Part shown: in pieces, positions 33,101 through 44,351 of the stretch
How the letters are laid out: every line of letters begins with the position of its first letter
Numbering within the stretch: the stretch's first letter is position 1
NCBI RefSeq assembly: GCF_018448495.1
Contig: NZ_CP049902.1
Coordinates: forward strand, 2,356,001 to 2,420,000
Length of the DNA: 64,000 bases
Source: Psychrobacter sp. WY6
Lineage (GTDB): Bacteria; Pseudomonadota; Gammaproteobacteria; Pseudomonadales; Moraxellaceae
Direction of reading: 5' to 3'
The notes under the pieces: generated by a model
Databases searched by the model: none
The model's input: only the letters and a program-made list of their open reading frames with translations
What the model was told of the DNA's origin: nothing
Position numbers and translations under genes: made by a program

Positions 33101-34957
33101 ATGGCATGCTGCTATCAACCCATACCCAGCTGGTCGCTGCATTTAACCATCTACATATCTTTATTGATCCGAATCCAGACGCTGCTGCTTCACACGCAGA
33201 ACGTGCCCGCTTATTTGACATGCCGCGTTCGACGTGGGATGACTATGAAAAGTCACTTATTAGCCAAGGAGGTGGCGTTTTCTCCCGCCAAGATAAGAGC
33301 ATCACGCTCAGTGCTGAGATGAAACAGCGTTTTGATATCGCTGAAGACAGCATGGCACCCAATGAGTTAATCAGTGCGTTGTTAAAATCGCCTGTTGATC
33401 TTATTTGGAATGGCGGTATTGGTACTTATGTGAAAAGCGTGAATGAGAGCCATGCTGATGTCGGCGACCGTGCCAATGACGCGGTACGGGTCAACGGCAA
33501 TGAGCTACGTACGGCTATCGTTGGTGAAGGTGGTAACTTAGGATTTACCCAGCAAGGGCGTATCGAATATGCACAAACGGGCGGTCGCATTTATACCGAC
33601 GCTATCGATAACTCAGGCGGCGTAAACTGCTCAGATCATGAAGTGAATATCAAAATCTTACTTGGCAAAGTGGTCGAGCAAGGCGACATGACTTTAAAGC
33701 AGCGTAATGAGTTGCTTGAAAGCATGACTGATAGCGTGGCAGAACTGGTATTGCGTCAAAACTACCTTCAACCACAAGCCATTGAGCTTAGCCACATTCG
33801 TGCGGCGGCTAACTTAAGTGATCATCAGCGTTTTATTCAGATGTTAGAAGGTGAAGGGCGTCTTGATCGGGCGATTGAATATCTGCCATCAGATGAAGAA
33901 ATTGCCAAACGTCAAAAAGCAGATACTGGCTTGACCAACCCTGAGCTGGCAGTTGTCATGGCTTATGGCAAAATGTGGATGTATGACAACTTGTTATCAT
34001 CAGACTTGCCAGATGATGCGTACTTTATCAATGAGTTGCGTAAGTATTTCCCTGATGAGCTGGCGACGCGGTTCTTTGATGAGATGACTGAACACCGCTT
34101 ACATCGTGAGATTATCAGCACCTATTTGACCAATAGTGTGGTCAATCGTTTGGGTATTGAAGCACTGTTCCGTCTTTATGAGGAAACAGACCAATCGCTG
34201 GCGACCATCGTGCGTGGTTATGCGATTAGCCGTGATGTCTTCAATGTGTCAAAAGCTTGGAACACGCTTGAAGCACTGGACAATCAAGTCGATGCTACAT
34301 TACTGCTAACTCTTGAGCTGCGTCTACGTGACGCGCTTGAGCAAGGTGTTGTTTGGTTTATAAATGCCTTTGGTCAAGAATTGCAAGTCGCTGACATGAT
34401 CAGTCGCTTTAGTGATAGTGTTGAGAAATTAACCAAATCAGGCGGCTTTATTGAGCAACAATTTGCAGAATACTTGCAAGAAGATACCACTAGCCTGATG
34501 CAGAATGATCTGTCTAATAATGATGCCGCGCTGTTTGCGATGCTGCCTTATCATGTTGATGCACTTGATGCCGCACTGCTCGCTGAGCAATATGAGCGTC
34601 CTGTTGATGAGATTTGCAACGTTGTACTTTGATGCCTATCACGTCTTGCAGTTAGATTGGATGATGGACAACATCGCCACGTTACCACAGCAAGACTACT
34701 GGGATCGCCGCGCGCGCCATGCGTTGATGAACGAGCTGTCACGTAGTCTACGTCTACTGATGGATGCCATATTATCTAAACCAGATGCGAAGCAAGCATT
34801 TGGTGAATGGCGTTCACGTCACTTAGATCATTTGGAGTCAGTCACCACAGAGATGAGCAAGTTAGATAATCTGCATAGCAATGATGAAAATGGTCAAATT
34901 GGTCTTTCAACGTTGTCAGTATTGATGAGTGAGCTAAGCGGTTTAGTAACTAAGTAA
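30112..34957 (+). CDS. gdhB: Large NAD-specific glutamate dehydrogenase
   Basis: Converts glutamate and NAD to 2-oxoglutarate and ammonia. About 1616 residues once joined, the size of the ~180-kDa class. N-terminal regulatory ACT-like repeats are seen (SHTVIQIVAYDRPFLVDTI, LHLKLYGREQPVILSKVLP). The catalytic core has the substrate Lys in [20 protein letters not shown] with GGLRWS, a KAQMVKNAVIVPVGSKGG stretch, and FTVVGIGDMSGDVFGNGML for the nucleotide fold. Breaks are at about 30145, 31052 (one T lost in TTTTTG) and 34625. ATG 30112 follows the AGGA box. A strong terminator follows. Confidence 0.93.
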
Positions 34958-35031
34958 TTAGTTATTAAGTAATTACTATTAAGTACTAGTGACTAAGTAA
35001 AACGCCTAAATAAATCAATGGTCTTTGACAT

Positions 35032-35068
35032 AAAACCCCACCGTTATAAGCTAACGGTGGGGTTTTTT
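35032..35068 (+). terminator. Terminator after gdhB
   Basis: AAAACCCCACCGTTA pairs perfectly with TAACGGTGGGGTTTT around TAAGC, followed by T. It is the strongest hairpin in the window. Confidence 0.92.
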
Positions 35069-35116
35069 ATTGATTAATACTATCGATCGTATCTACAAAG
35101 TACCAAAATTAGATAT

Positions 35117-36209
35117 TTACTCTACTGTTATCAGGGTATTTAAACGTACCAATTTTCCATTGTTCTCAAACCATACTTTATCCGCGTCATCGCGATAACT
35201 GTCAAATTTGGGTGTTAGTATCACGTCACCTTTATCATTAATCAGCCCAACCTTGCCAGCCTGTTTAAAGGTATAAAGCTGATGATAGAGCAGTTTTCTA
35301 ATAGGCGCATTAGAGGAAAAAGTCAGCTTACCATTAGCAGCAACAATGTCGGCACTAATAATATACTCTTGGATATCTTCACTCATAGCAGTCGCTATGT
35401 CATCAGTAATCTCATGAGATAAGCTGCTGCGCAAAAATAGTAGTGGATTGGCGTTATTATTAAAGGACTCTATATGCTAATTGGCTGCAAATGGAATGAT
35501 GACGTCATTATTTTGGTCAATCAGTGCGGTCTCACCTTGCAAACTTACTTGCAGATATAAAGGCTGACCCGTACAAGCGTTAAGCGGATTAATGGCTTCG
35601 TACTGCGGCATCACCGCCAGTAGCCTTTATCATCAAGTAGTCCTGTCAGACTTTTATGATTGCTCGCTGCATTATCCGTTACTAAAAAATAATCTTGGTC
35701 ATAATCAGGATCATAGTGCGCATGCTGGATATGAGCGTTTGCTAACGGATAAACCCACTCGCCATGACGATTGATAATACCTTGTTTGGTATTGCCCTCT
35801 GATGACTTAACGCTGACAATAAAGCTGGTCGTTATATCAGTTCAGTTTGAATATCGTCATACTCAAAAGGCACAATTATCTTGCCAGCTGCGTTTACGAC
35901 ACCATATTTTCCGTTTTCTGAGCCAATAAACTTATCCATCAATATATAGCCGTCTGTCAATCCATCGAGAATAACGGTGCCATTTAAATCTTGTAGCTGC
36001 TGCGACCCATCTGTTAATTCGACTAACTTGCCAGCAAAGGGTACGTTAGTTTCAATACGCTCAAAATAGCTATTCGGTAAATAACCAGCGCAGCTGATGG
36101 TTGCCTGAGCGGTGCCAGTCGCGATAACCAAGACTCCAACTAAAACAACGGGCAGGGCGTTAGCAATCTTTGCGTTACCCACACTCTGTATAACTCTACT
36201 TAGCATCAT
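35117..36209 (-). CDS. WG-repeat secreted protein, first copy (frame broken)
   Basis: About 365 residues. The N-terminal hydrophobic segment LPVVLVGVLVIATGTAQA looks like a cleaved signal peptide. The rest consists of WG/KWG-type beta repeats: KYGVVNAAGKIIVPFEYDDI, then KQGIINRHGEWVYPL, then KVGLINDKGDVILTPKFDSY. WG repeats occur in bacterial surface or periplasmic proteins of mostly unknown role. The frame breaks at about 35830, 35620 and 35470-35440. The gene starts 37 bp after the sbcC stop on the same strand, so it may be the last gene of the sbcD operon. A stronger AAAGGA lies about 20 bases upstream, which suggests the annotated start is slightly displaced by an error. Confidence 0.65.
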
Positions 36210-36246
36210 AATAATATCATCATAGTCCTTTCATCTCTTTCACACT

Positions 36247-39200
36247 TTAAACAGCATCTTTAGTGGTGACTCTACTACAGCCTTGACCACTTATTTCACT
36301 ATAACCACCTGAGAGCTTCTTCACGTGAATTTGGGTAAAAATGCGTGCTTTCAGCGCTTGCACATGAGAGATGATACCAATGATTTTACCTTCTTGTTGC
36401 AAGTTGGTTAAGGTGTCGAGGGCAATATCTAATGACTCCTCATCAAGCGTGCCAAAACCTTCATCCAAAAACAGTGAATCGACCCGCGTATTTTGGCTGG
36501 CCATTTGTGATAAGCCAAGCGCTAGAGCGAGACTGGATAATAAACCTTCGCCACCATGGTAGGTTCTTGGTACTACGAATATCACCGCCTTGATAATTAT
36601 CAATAACGTTGAGCTCTAGCGGATTATTAATATCGGGTGTTAGCAAATAGCGGTCACTCATTTTCTTCAATTGAATATTGGCATGGTCAATCATAATTTT
36701 AAAGGTTAAACCTTGTGCAAAATTGCGATATTTTTTACCATCTGCTGAACCGATAAGCTCATACAGCTGCTGCCACACTTGTAAGGCTTCTTTTTGAGCA
36801 TTTATGGCAATATTTTGCGTTGTTTGCGCCACTTTTTGTTGTTCATTGTCTATTAGTCGCTGCTTAATTGCCCCAATTGCGCCCAATCGCTGCTCATTCT
36901 CTAACTTGAGTTCAGTATGCTTACTGGCAAGACTGTCTCGATTCTCATCTGTCAGCTCAGTTAATGCCAAAGATACCTTTTCATCGAATGCATGCTGCGT
37001 CTGTTTTAATTGCATGTTGGCATGATTTAAAGCCTGTTCAATAGAGGCGTATTGCTGTTGGAGCGTATCACGTGTCGCTTTCGGCAGACGAGCGTTAAAA
37101 AAATCAGTTTCAGTATCGAACTGCGATTGTATTAACACGCTTGAAAACTCACTTTCCTGTGTGCTAAGCGTGATAGAAATCTTACTAAGATCAGTTGATA
37201 GTTGTTGGGCACGATTCTGTAGTTGCAACAGCAACTGCTCGTTATTATCTCGTTGCCTTTGTGCTTCTACCTTTTTGGACTTCGCGTTATCAAGTGCTGT
37301 ATGCAAACGATTGCTTTCTTCATCAGGATCTTTATCAGTGAATTTCTGTGTTCTATCGTCTTGTAATTGCTTAAGCGCTGTTGTTTGTTCTTCGATACTG
37401 TTGTTAAGCTTATTAAGCTCAGTATTTTCATTATCCAACTGTACTTGCTTGGCCTCAATTAGAGTGGTTAATTTACTACTTTCCGTTTGTAAGGTTTGGG
37501 CGCTGTCTTTTTGAGCATGAAAGTACTGTTTCAGCTGTTTTAAACCCAAACTTAGCTGGCGCAAATGACCAATATATGTATCACTATCCTGTTGATTAAC
37601 AACTATTTTATCTTGAATGCTATTGTAATATTGATAAAGTATTTTTATTGCAGTAGAATCTGTTATTACACTATGGGTTGAATCATTATCAGATATCTTG
37701 CTTAAATGATTTGATATTGATCAGCCGGATAGGTTTCTACCACAGTCGCTACCGCAGCTATTACTGTGGTCAGCTCCACAAAACTTGCCTGTAGCACGCG
37801 ATCTATGTCGTCTATTCGTTGAGTGTTGAGCCTAATCAGTGGTTATCTTATGATTATCATTATGGTAGTGCTGCTGTTGTTTTTGAGTATTATCAAGCGC
37901 TTCGGTCGTCTCAGACAGTGTTTGAGTGAAGCTGTCATATTGGTTAAGCGTACTTTTGATCCTTTCTTTTCTTGGCTCAGTGCTGCTTTAACATCGTTGA
38001 CGGTAGATAATAAATGGCTAAGCAACTGTGGGTCTGTGCTTATACTGTCGGCAGCATCGCCTAAATACTGAGTAACTGACAGTATTTTATTATTCATATC
38101 ACTTATAGGCTGAACAATAGTGTTGATAGCAGTGTCAGAATTGATATTATTTTCGATATAGCTATTGATATCGCTACAAAGCGTTTGCGCTTGCATGCGT
38201 AATGTGGCGAGTTGATTGCTTTCATTTTGCAGCTGGTTTTGTTTGCCAGCATATTGACTTTGACAATCTGATAATTCGTGCGTCATATTATCTATACGCA
38301 TATCAATATTAATAATCTGTTGCCGTGTTTGTTCCGTTAATGAGGTCTCATGTTGGCTATTATGACTTTCTAATAGTGGGTGCTGCTGTCCGTAGGGGTG
38401 TTCAAGCGCTCCGCATAATGGACATGGCATGCCATCCTGTAACTCGATAATATAATTCTCAAGATTAGCAACTTTCTGTAGTGCTTCAAGATAGTCTTGC
38501 TTGTCTTGGCGTTGAGTTTTTTCGCCTTTAATAGCTGATTCATGATTAGTATTATATCTCTAAGCGTATTCAATGCTTGTTGGATATCTGGCACAGCTGC
38601 GCTAACAATAGTTTTTCTTCTGAAACGTCAGCCAGTTGCTGGAGTCCAAGGCGTATTGTTCACTGTGATGAGTAAGCGTGTCATATAATCAATATCAGCA
38701 CGTAGCTCATTTGGTGACTTATCTTCTAATAATGCCGTTTGCTGCTGTTGTAATTCTTTAAGTACTTGTTGTTTTTGCTCAATAAGCTTGTTATCTGCTT
38801 CTTGTTGCTGATTGAGAGTCGAAAGTTGTTGTTGCAACTGGCTATTTGAGTGTTGATACGCCTGTTATTGTCACTTGATATTGCTCTGTAGCAATGATTT
38901 CATACGAGTGCAATTATTATTAAAGGTAATAATATCGCTATCAATATATTTAGCGCACTACGCTCGCCTAGATAGCTTGCGATACGAGTCAGCTCACTCT
39001 TATCTTGCTCTGTTTGATGTATCATTATTTCTTGTGATAAGCGCTGGATACTCGATGATAAGATGTTTTTGCGCTGATTATCAGCGGCTAACGTATGTGT
39101 GTGCTGCTGTATTTTGGTATCGATTTTTCGCACGCTATCGATGATGGGCTGGGTATCGCGTAGCTCATTTTCCAGTTGGGATTCAGAGGTATTGGCAACG

Positions 39201-40193
39201 AAAAGTGGTCGCTTGCTCTAATTGTTGTTTGAGTAGGGATTTTATCAAGTAAATCCTGTTGTTCATTGCTGAGTTGTTTGCTTATATCACGACTGTGCGT
39301 CAGTGCTTGAAAAGCGCCTTCAATCTCAAGCGCCTTATTGGCCGCATTTAGACGCAAAGCATTGGGAACAAAGTCTTGCTCATCTTGTGGCGTTGGTCAG
39401 TGCGGTGAGATTTTGCGCTAAGCTTTGCTTTAATTTCGCAACGTCATCTAGCCAGCCCAGTTGCTTAGTGATGGTATCAAAGTCTTGCTGCTGCGTTGTT
39501 TGTAAGCTTTGCTGCGTTTGTAGTTCTGTTATCAGTTGTGCTTCGTTTTCAGCACTCAATAAGGGTAAGCTATCCACACCAGCTTGCAATTTAGCAAGCT
39601 CATGCCTTATCCCGTTTTTTCTCAAAGACATTTTTAGATATTTGCGCATAAATATCAGTGCCAGTTATTTTCTCTAAAATAGCGGCTCTTTCCCATGTAT
39701 CTGATTTTAAAAAAGCAGCAAAACCACCTTGCGCCAACATAATTGAGCGCGTAAATTGGCTAAAATCCATGCCAATGAGTTCTTTGATAAACGGCGCTGT
39801 TTTAGACTTAGCATCCTCTAAGATATCACCTGTTTCAACGTCACTGATCTCATGGATAATAGAGGCAAGCTTGCCTTTGGGTTTTTTATGCGCGCGATGC
39901 TGATACCAAAAGCAGCGATAATGCTTACCGCCAATTTCTATAACCACTTCAGCTGAACACTCGCCAGTACCTTGGGTCATCATCTCATTAGATGCACCTG
40001 TGATATCACCCAGTCTCGGAGTCTGACTGTATAGCGCTAAGCAAATCGCATCCAAAATGGTAGTCTTGCCAGCGCCAGTATGTCCGGTAATGGCAAAAAT
40101 ACCTTCGCTAATAAAAGCGGGGTCGGTGAAGTCAATAAGCCACTCGCCTTTGAGCGAGTTTAGGTTTTTTAGGCGTAATTCTATTAGGCGCAT
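36247..40193 (-). CDS. sbcC: Exonuclease SbcC, ATPase subunit (many frame breaks)
   Basis: Rad50-like subunit of the SbcCD nuclease, which opens hairpins and DNA ends at palindromes. The N-terminal lobe starts MRLIELRLKNLNSLKG with Walker A GHTGAGKTT and the FSQFTRSIMLAQG Q-loop. The long middle is coiled coil, with the zinc hook CPLCG at about 38412-38424. The C-terminal lobe has the ABC signature region GGEGLLSSLALALGLS and the Walker B LFLDEGFGTLDEESL. About ten breaks (roughly 39600, 39370, 39140, 38890, 38840, 38600, 38400, 37840, 37600, 36600) leave only fragments. Span is 1316 residues, longer than E. coli (1048), with the extra length in the coiled coil. Confidence 0.9.
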
Positions 40194-40252
40194 GGCAGGG
40201 TCTTATAAAATTTGGTAGTAAAATTAGGGTGTTTTATTTTTTGTCATCATTA

Positions 40253-41765
40253 TTAAGCAGGGATTCGCTTAAAAGGCTTGATAAAAAAACGGAAAATAAA
40301 ATTACTTATAGATTTGAATATAGAGGGTTTGTAGTCATCCAAGATGACAATAAGGCTGGGTAACTGAATTAATTTTTGAAAGCTTTTAGGTAGCACTTTA
40401 ATATTATTGTGTTCAAAATTAAGTACACTGAGGTTAGTTAGCTGGCCAATACTATCTGGAAACTCATTAAGTTGATTGTTGTCTAGTGTCAGTTGCTCTA
40501 ACTCTATTAAATCACCAATACTATCTGGAAGTTCAGTGAGTTGATTGTTGTCTAGTAAAAGAACTGCTAATTGATGGAGACAGCCTATATTACTAGGCAA
40601 TGTGGTTATTTGATTGTTTTCGAGTGCTAGAACAGTCAACGTCGATATATTGCCAATACTGTCAGGTAATATGGATATTTTATTACCACTAAGTGTTAAT
40701 AGACCTACTTGAATGTCATTTGGAAACTCAGTGATTTTTATTATTCAACGACAATCCGTATAACTCAGAAAAATCCCTAAAACTATTGGGTAATCGCTCA
40801 ATTTGGTTGTTATTTACGCTAAGCAGTGTTACTTGTGTGCATCTTGGAAGTTCAGTGAGCTGATTAAAATCCAGATTAAGCGTGTGTAATTGTGTCAAAT
40901 TAGAGATATTAGATGTGATACTTGATATCTGATTATTAGGCAGATGAATATTTACTAGTGAAGGAACATTATACAAAGCTTCAGGAAATTGAGTAAGATT
41001 GTTATCGCTAGCATTAATGATAGATAGCTCGGTAAGCTTACTAATATCATTAGGTATGTGAGACAGGTTGTTTTCAGAGATTTCAAGATGCTCTAATAGA
41101 TAAAGCTCAGTAATGATTTCAGGGAATTGACTGAAGCTGTTGTTACCAATACTCAGTAGTGAAAGCTGGGTTAATTTGTTCATACTATCTGGTAATTCTT
41201 TGAGTTTATTGTCAGATAGCATCAGCTCGTCCAGCGCGGTGAGATCACCAATGCTATCAGGCAGAGAGGAGAGGTTATTTTCATGTACACTTAGTGTTTT
41301 TAGTTGCTGTAGTGCACCAATCCAGCTTGGTAGTTCAAGTAATCCACAATCAGAAGCTTCAAGAACTTCTAGTTTAGTAAGGTTGTAAATACAACTGGGT
41401 AAGTGTGTTAACGTATTATTTGCAAAAGCTAACTGAGTTAGTTGTGTCAGGCTAGCTATACTATCAGGCAGATTCTTCAAACTATTAAAATTCAGGTTAA
41501 GCTTAGTGAGATTAATAAGGTTGCTAAAATTATCAGGTAAGGTCGTTAAGTTGTTAAGGCTCACATCAAGCGTAGTAAGGTTAATAAGATTGCCAAAACT
41601 ATCGGGCAGATCATTTATTTGCTTGGACGCCATATTTATTTCTGTGACTTGATCCAATTGTCTGACGCTTCTTGGAATAATGTCTTCTGAAATATTATTT
41701 TTAATAGCCCAATCAATAATCGGTTTTAATTTTTCGTACTTTGTATCCCAATTTTGTTCGGTCAT
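40253..41765 (-). CDS. Leucine-rich-repeat protein between sbcD and sbcC
   Basis: About 504 residues after restoring one or two bases at about 40735 (SLNN then NKITEFPN). After a 40-residue N-terminal segment (starting MTEQNWDTKYEKLKPIIDWA) come about 18 repeats of 23 residues with the pattern LxxLPxxIxxLxxLxxLxLxxN, for example LNNLTTLPDNFSNLINLTKL. No signal peptide or membrane helix is seen until a basic/hydrophobic tail (FKSISNFIFRFFIKPFKRIPA). The protein should be cytosolic and bind another protein. Its ATG overlaps the sbcD stop as TAATG, so it is translationally coupled to sbcD, and it ends 59 bp before the sbcC start. I know of no LRR component in SbcCD. Confidence 0.85.
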
Positions 41766-43321
41766 TATTCTGCTCTACTGTCTGTATGATGAATGGCATG
41801 CAGTATTTGCTCATAAGCGTCGCGTAGGCTCAGCTTCTGCGCGTCTGTTACCTCATTAAGCGTCAGACAGCGTTCAAATACTTCTAACTCATTTAAATCT
41901 TGTAAGGTTTCAGAGGCTGACTCTTGATTGAGCACCTTATCATAAGTGGAAAGGTTTTTGATTTTCAGTACCTCACATGGCAAGCCGTCTACTATAGCTT
42001 CTATTTGTTCACGCAGATTGGCAACAATGTCATCGCCAGTATAAATAACTTCAAGCCAAGTTGACTCTAACGATGAGCACGACTGCGTCAGCGTATGAAT
42101 GGTTGTCTCAATGGTTTGCATATCACCTGAGACTTGCGCTAATGACTGAAAACAAGGAATGGGGACAGAGAGGACTTGCATGTCACGGTCAGTGTCGTGA
42201 TGCAGCAATGTCGAATCTTTACTAGGGTTTTTATCTCTCGTAAGTTGAGGTAATAACTGGTGATTACTACTTAGAGGGTCGTTACTTTCTGATTCTGATA
42301 ACGATATAACTTCCTCTTTAGAAGTATCTTCAAAGCCAAATAAGTCATCCATAAAGTCGTTATTGCTCTTAGTACTGCTCAAGGTTTTCTTATTTTCCGC
42401 AGGAGTAACTTCCGTTTGTAGGTCTGAGCTATTAATAACACTATCATTCATGAATTTTTCATTACCAAACCGTACCAATAATACCTGTTTTTGCTGGCGA
42501 GCTTCGCCAAAACCCATGGCAATAGGCGAGCCTGAATAGCGAATATGCTCACGTCCTCCAACGCGCTGCGGCACATGCAAGTGTCCAAGCGCCACATAAT
42601 CAAAGCACTCATCAAACATATCGGCAGATATTTTACCTAAGTTACCGACATATAAGTCACGTACGCCATCATCTGCTGTTGTACTGCCACCAGCCGCAAA
42701 TAAATGCCCTGTAGCAATAATAGGAACATTATGAACATGGTGCTCAATAGTCTCAGTAAGCTCATATTGCTTGGCTTTGGCAATGCTAGCCACTTCATCG
42801 TAATGAGCACGAATGCCTTTGATGACATTGGCATCTTTGCTATCAGCCGACTCGCCAGCACCACTACTTCTAACATCACGGTCACGTAAATAGGGGACGG
42901 CAGTCACGATACAATACGGAATATCGTGCTCGTCATTTAGAACCAACACTTCATCATTTAAGTCTTCACAAGCCATACCAATGACATGTACGTTTAAAAA
43001 CTTTAATACTTGATTGGGCGCATCTAAAAATGTAGGTGAATCGTGGTTACCTGCCACAACAACGATATGTTGACAGCATGATTTTGAAACTTTTCCTAAA
43101 AATTCATAATATAGCGCTTGAGCTCTATTGCTTGGGGTCATGGTGTCAAAGATATCACCAGCAACAATTAATATATCCACTTTTTGCAGGCTAATGGTGT
43201 CTTGCAACCAATCTAAAAACGATTCAAATTCGTCATAACGCATTCGTCCATAAAGCCTGCGCCCCAAATGCCAGTCGGAAGTATGAAGGATAGTGAGAGG
43301 TTTGGTAGTAGATACAGGCAT
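41765..43321 (-). CDS. sbcD: Exonuclease SbcD, Mre11-like nuclease subunit
   Basis: Metallophosphoesterase nuclease partner of SbcC. A 518-residue intact frame. The metal-binding motifs are in order: SDWHLGR (16-21), GDIFD (55-59), GNHDS (91-95), GHLFAAG (205-211) and GHLHVPQ (246-252). The C-terminal capping domain includes LAQVSGDMQTIETTIHTL. A stretch of about 90 residues (291-382) is extra compared with the E. coli protein (400 aa). It is Ser/Asp/Glu-rich and probably unfolded. Start 43321 (MPVSTTKPLTILHTSDWHLG) is the family start. It is the first gene of the minus-strand run. Confidence 0.93.
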   Translation of the reverse strand: MPVSTTKPLTILHTSDWHLGRRLYGRMRYDEFESFLDWLQDTISLQKVDILIVAGDIFDTMTPSNRAQALYYEFLGKVSKSCCQHIVVVAGNHDSPTFLDAPNQVLKFLNVHVIGMACEDLNDEVLVLNDEHDIPYCIVTAVPYLRDRDVRSSGAGESADSKDANVIKGIRAHYDEVASIAKAKQYELTETIEHHVHNVPIIATGHLFAAGGSTTADDGVRDLYVGNLGKISADMFDECFDYVALGHLHVPQRVGGREHIRYSGSPIAMGFGEARQQKQVLLVRFGNEKFMNDSVINSSDLQTEVTPAENKKTLSSTKSNNDFMDDLFGFEDTSKEEVISLSESESNDPLSSNHQLLPQLTRDKNPSKDSTLLHHDTDRDMQVLSVPIPCFQSLAQVSGDMQTIETTIHTLTQSCSSLESTWLEVIYTGDDIVANLREQIEAIVDGLPCEVLKIKNLSTYDKVLNQESASETLQDLNELEVFERCLTLNEVTDAQKLSLRDAYEQILHAIHHTDSRAE

Positions 43322-43593
43322 AATTGAGCTTCATGATGGATAAAAGACATCGATTATTCTAGCAAGAATTGGTGCGATTTGCTTTGTTATAAACTTAACA
43401 GTAAAGCAAAGTGGATACGAATGAGTAGTGACATTGAGCCGTAAATGAAACGATGAACGTTTATTAAAAATAATGGCTATTTAAAAAAGCTGATTAACAA
43501 AGCGGATTGTTAATAGTATTAAGTAACAAATAAATGGTACTAGAAAAGGTCCATATTTAGTAACATCCAAGCCATTATTAATAAGGGTATGTT

Positions 43594-44254
43594 ATGTCGT
43601 TTATCAGATTATGCACATTGGCTTTAATTGCCACTTCCTTTTTGGCTGCTTGTAGCAGTTATGAGCAAGCAAATATGAATAATAAAACCAGTGTGAGTCA
43701 AATAAAAGATAGCACCGCGTTTGTCCATTCGATTAAACCGAGTCATTCTGACGCAATCATTGGTCAAGTGACTGAGGTCATCTCGCAAGACAGAGAGCAG
43801 CAAAAAGTTACTATCGTCGCTCAGGATGGACAGACGTATACCGCAGAAATCAGTAAAGCCAACTTTGCTCAGAAAAACGCCCATCAAATGCAGAAATTAA
43901 CCATAGGCGATTATGTTGAAGTGATGGGAGAGCAATCGACATTACAATCAGATAGATAGTAAGCGCCACATTACTGTCCATGCGATGCCTTATGTTTTAC
44001 GTAAAATCATCGCTGACCATCAAGTAGACTGTGTCGGTGTTGCGCCGCAATCATGTTTACTGACTAAGCCTGCTGAACAAGCTAACGCCGACTGGGAGTA
44101 TCGATATAGTGGTATAGAAGGTTTTGATTTTGAACCTAATTATGAATACACTTTGCTCATCAAGAATACACCTATTAGCAATCCGCCTGCTGATGCATCA
44201 TCAATTCATAGCACGCTAATAAAAGTCATTGAGAAACGAAAGACCAAATCTTAA
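43594..44254 (+). CDS. Lipoprotein with C-terminal DUF4377 domain
   Basis: About 220 residues in one gene after restoring a base at about 43955. The N-terminal signal peptide ends LAAC (MSFIRLCTLALIATSFLAAC). A middle section (VTEVISQDREQQKVTIVAQDGQ) has an OB-like beta-strand pattern. The C-terminal part (43985-44254) carries the DUF4377 pattern CVGVAPQSCLLTKP, YSGIEGFDFEPNYEYTL and NPPADASSIHSTL. The frame across the break reads RHITVHAMPYVLRKII. It is probably an envelope lipoprotein; related domains are found with HslJ-type heat-shock proteins. No function assigned. Confidence 0.7.
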
Positions 44255-44299
44255 TTGTTAAAAACGAATAGCTCATAAAAGATCAATAGCGTTATACTC

Positions 44300-44333
44300 A
44301 AAAGCCCTGCTAATCTACTGGCAGGGCTTTTTG
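44300..44333. terminator. Bidirectional terminator between DUF4377 gene and cysG
   Basis: AAAAGCCCTGC pairs with GCAGGGCTTTTT, with A-rich and T-rich flanks. It is placed between the stop at 44254 and the convergent cysG stop at 44352. Confidence 0.85.
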
Positions 44334-44351
44334 GAAATTTAAAATCATACT

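Noticed and set aside
31490..33322. Short ORFs on both strands inside the NAD-GDH gene
   Set aside because: They overlap a highly conserved coding frame and have no independent support.
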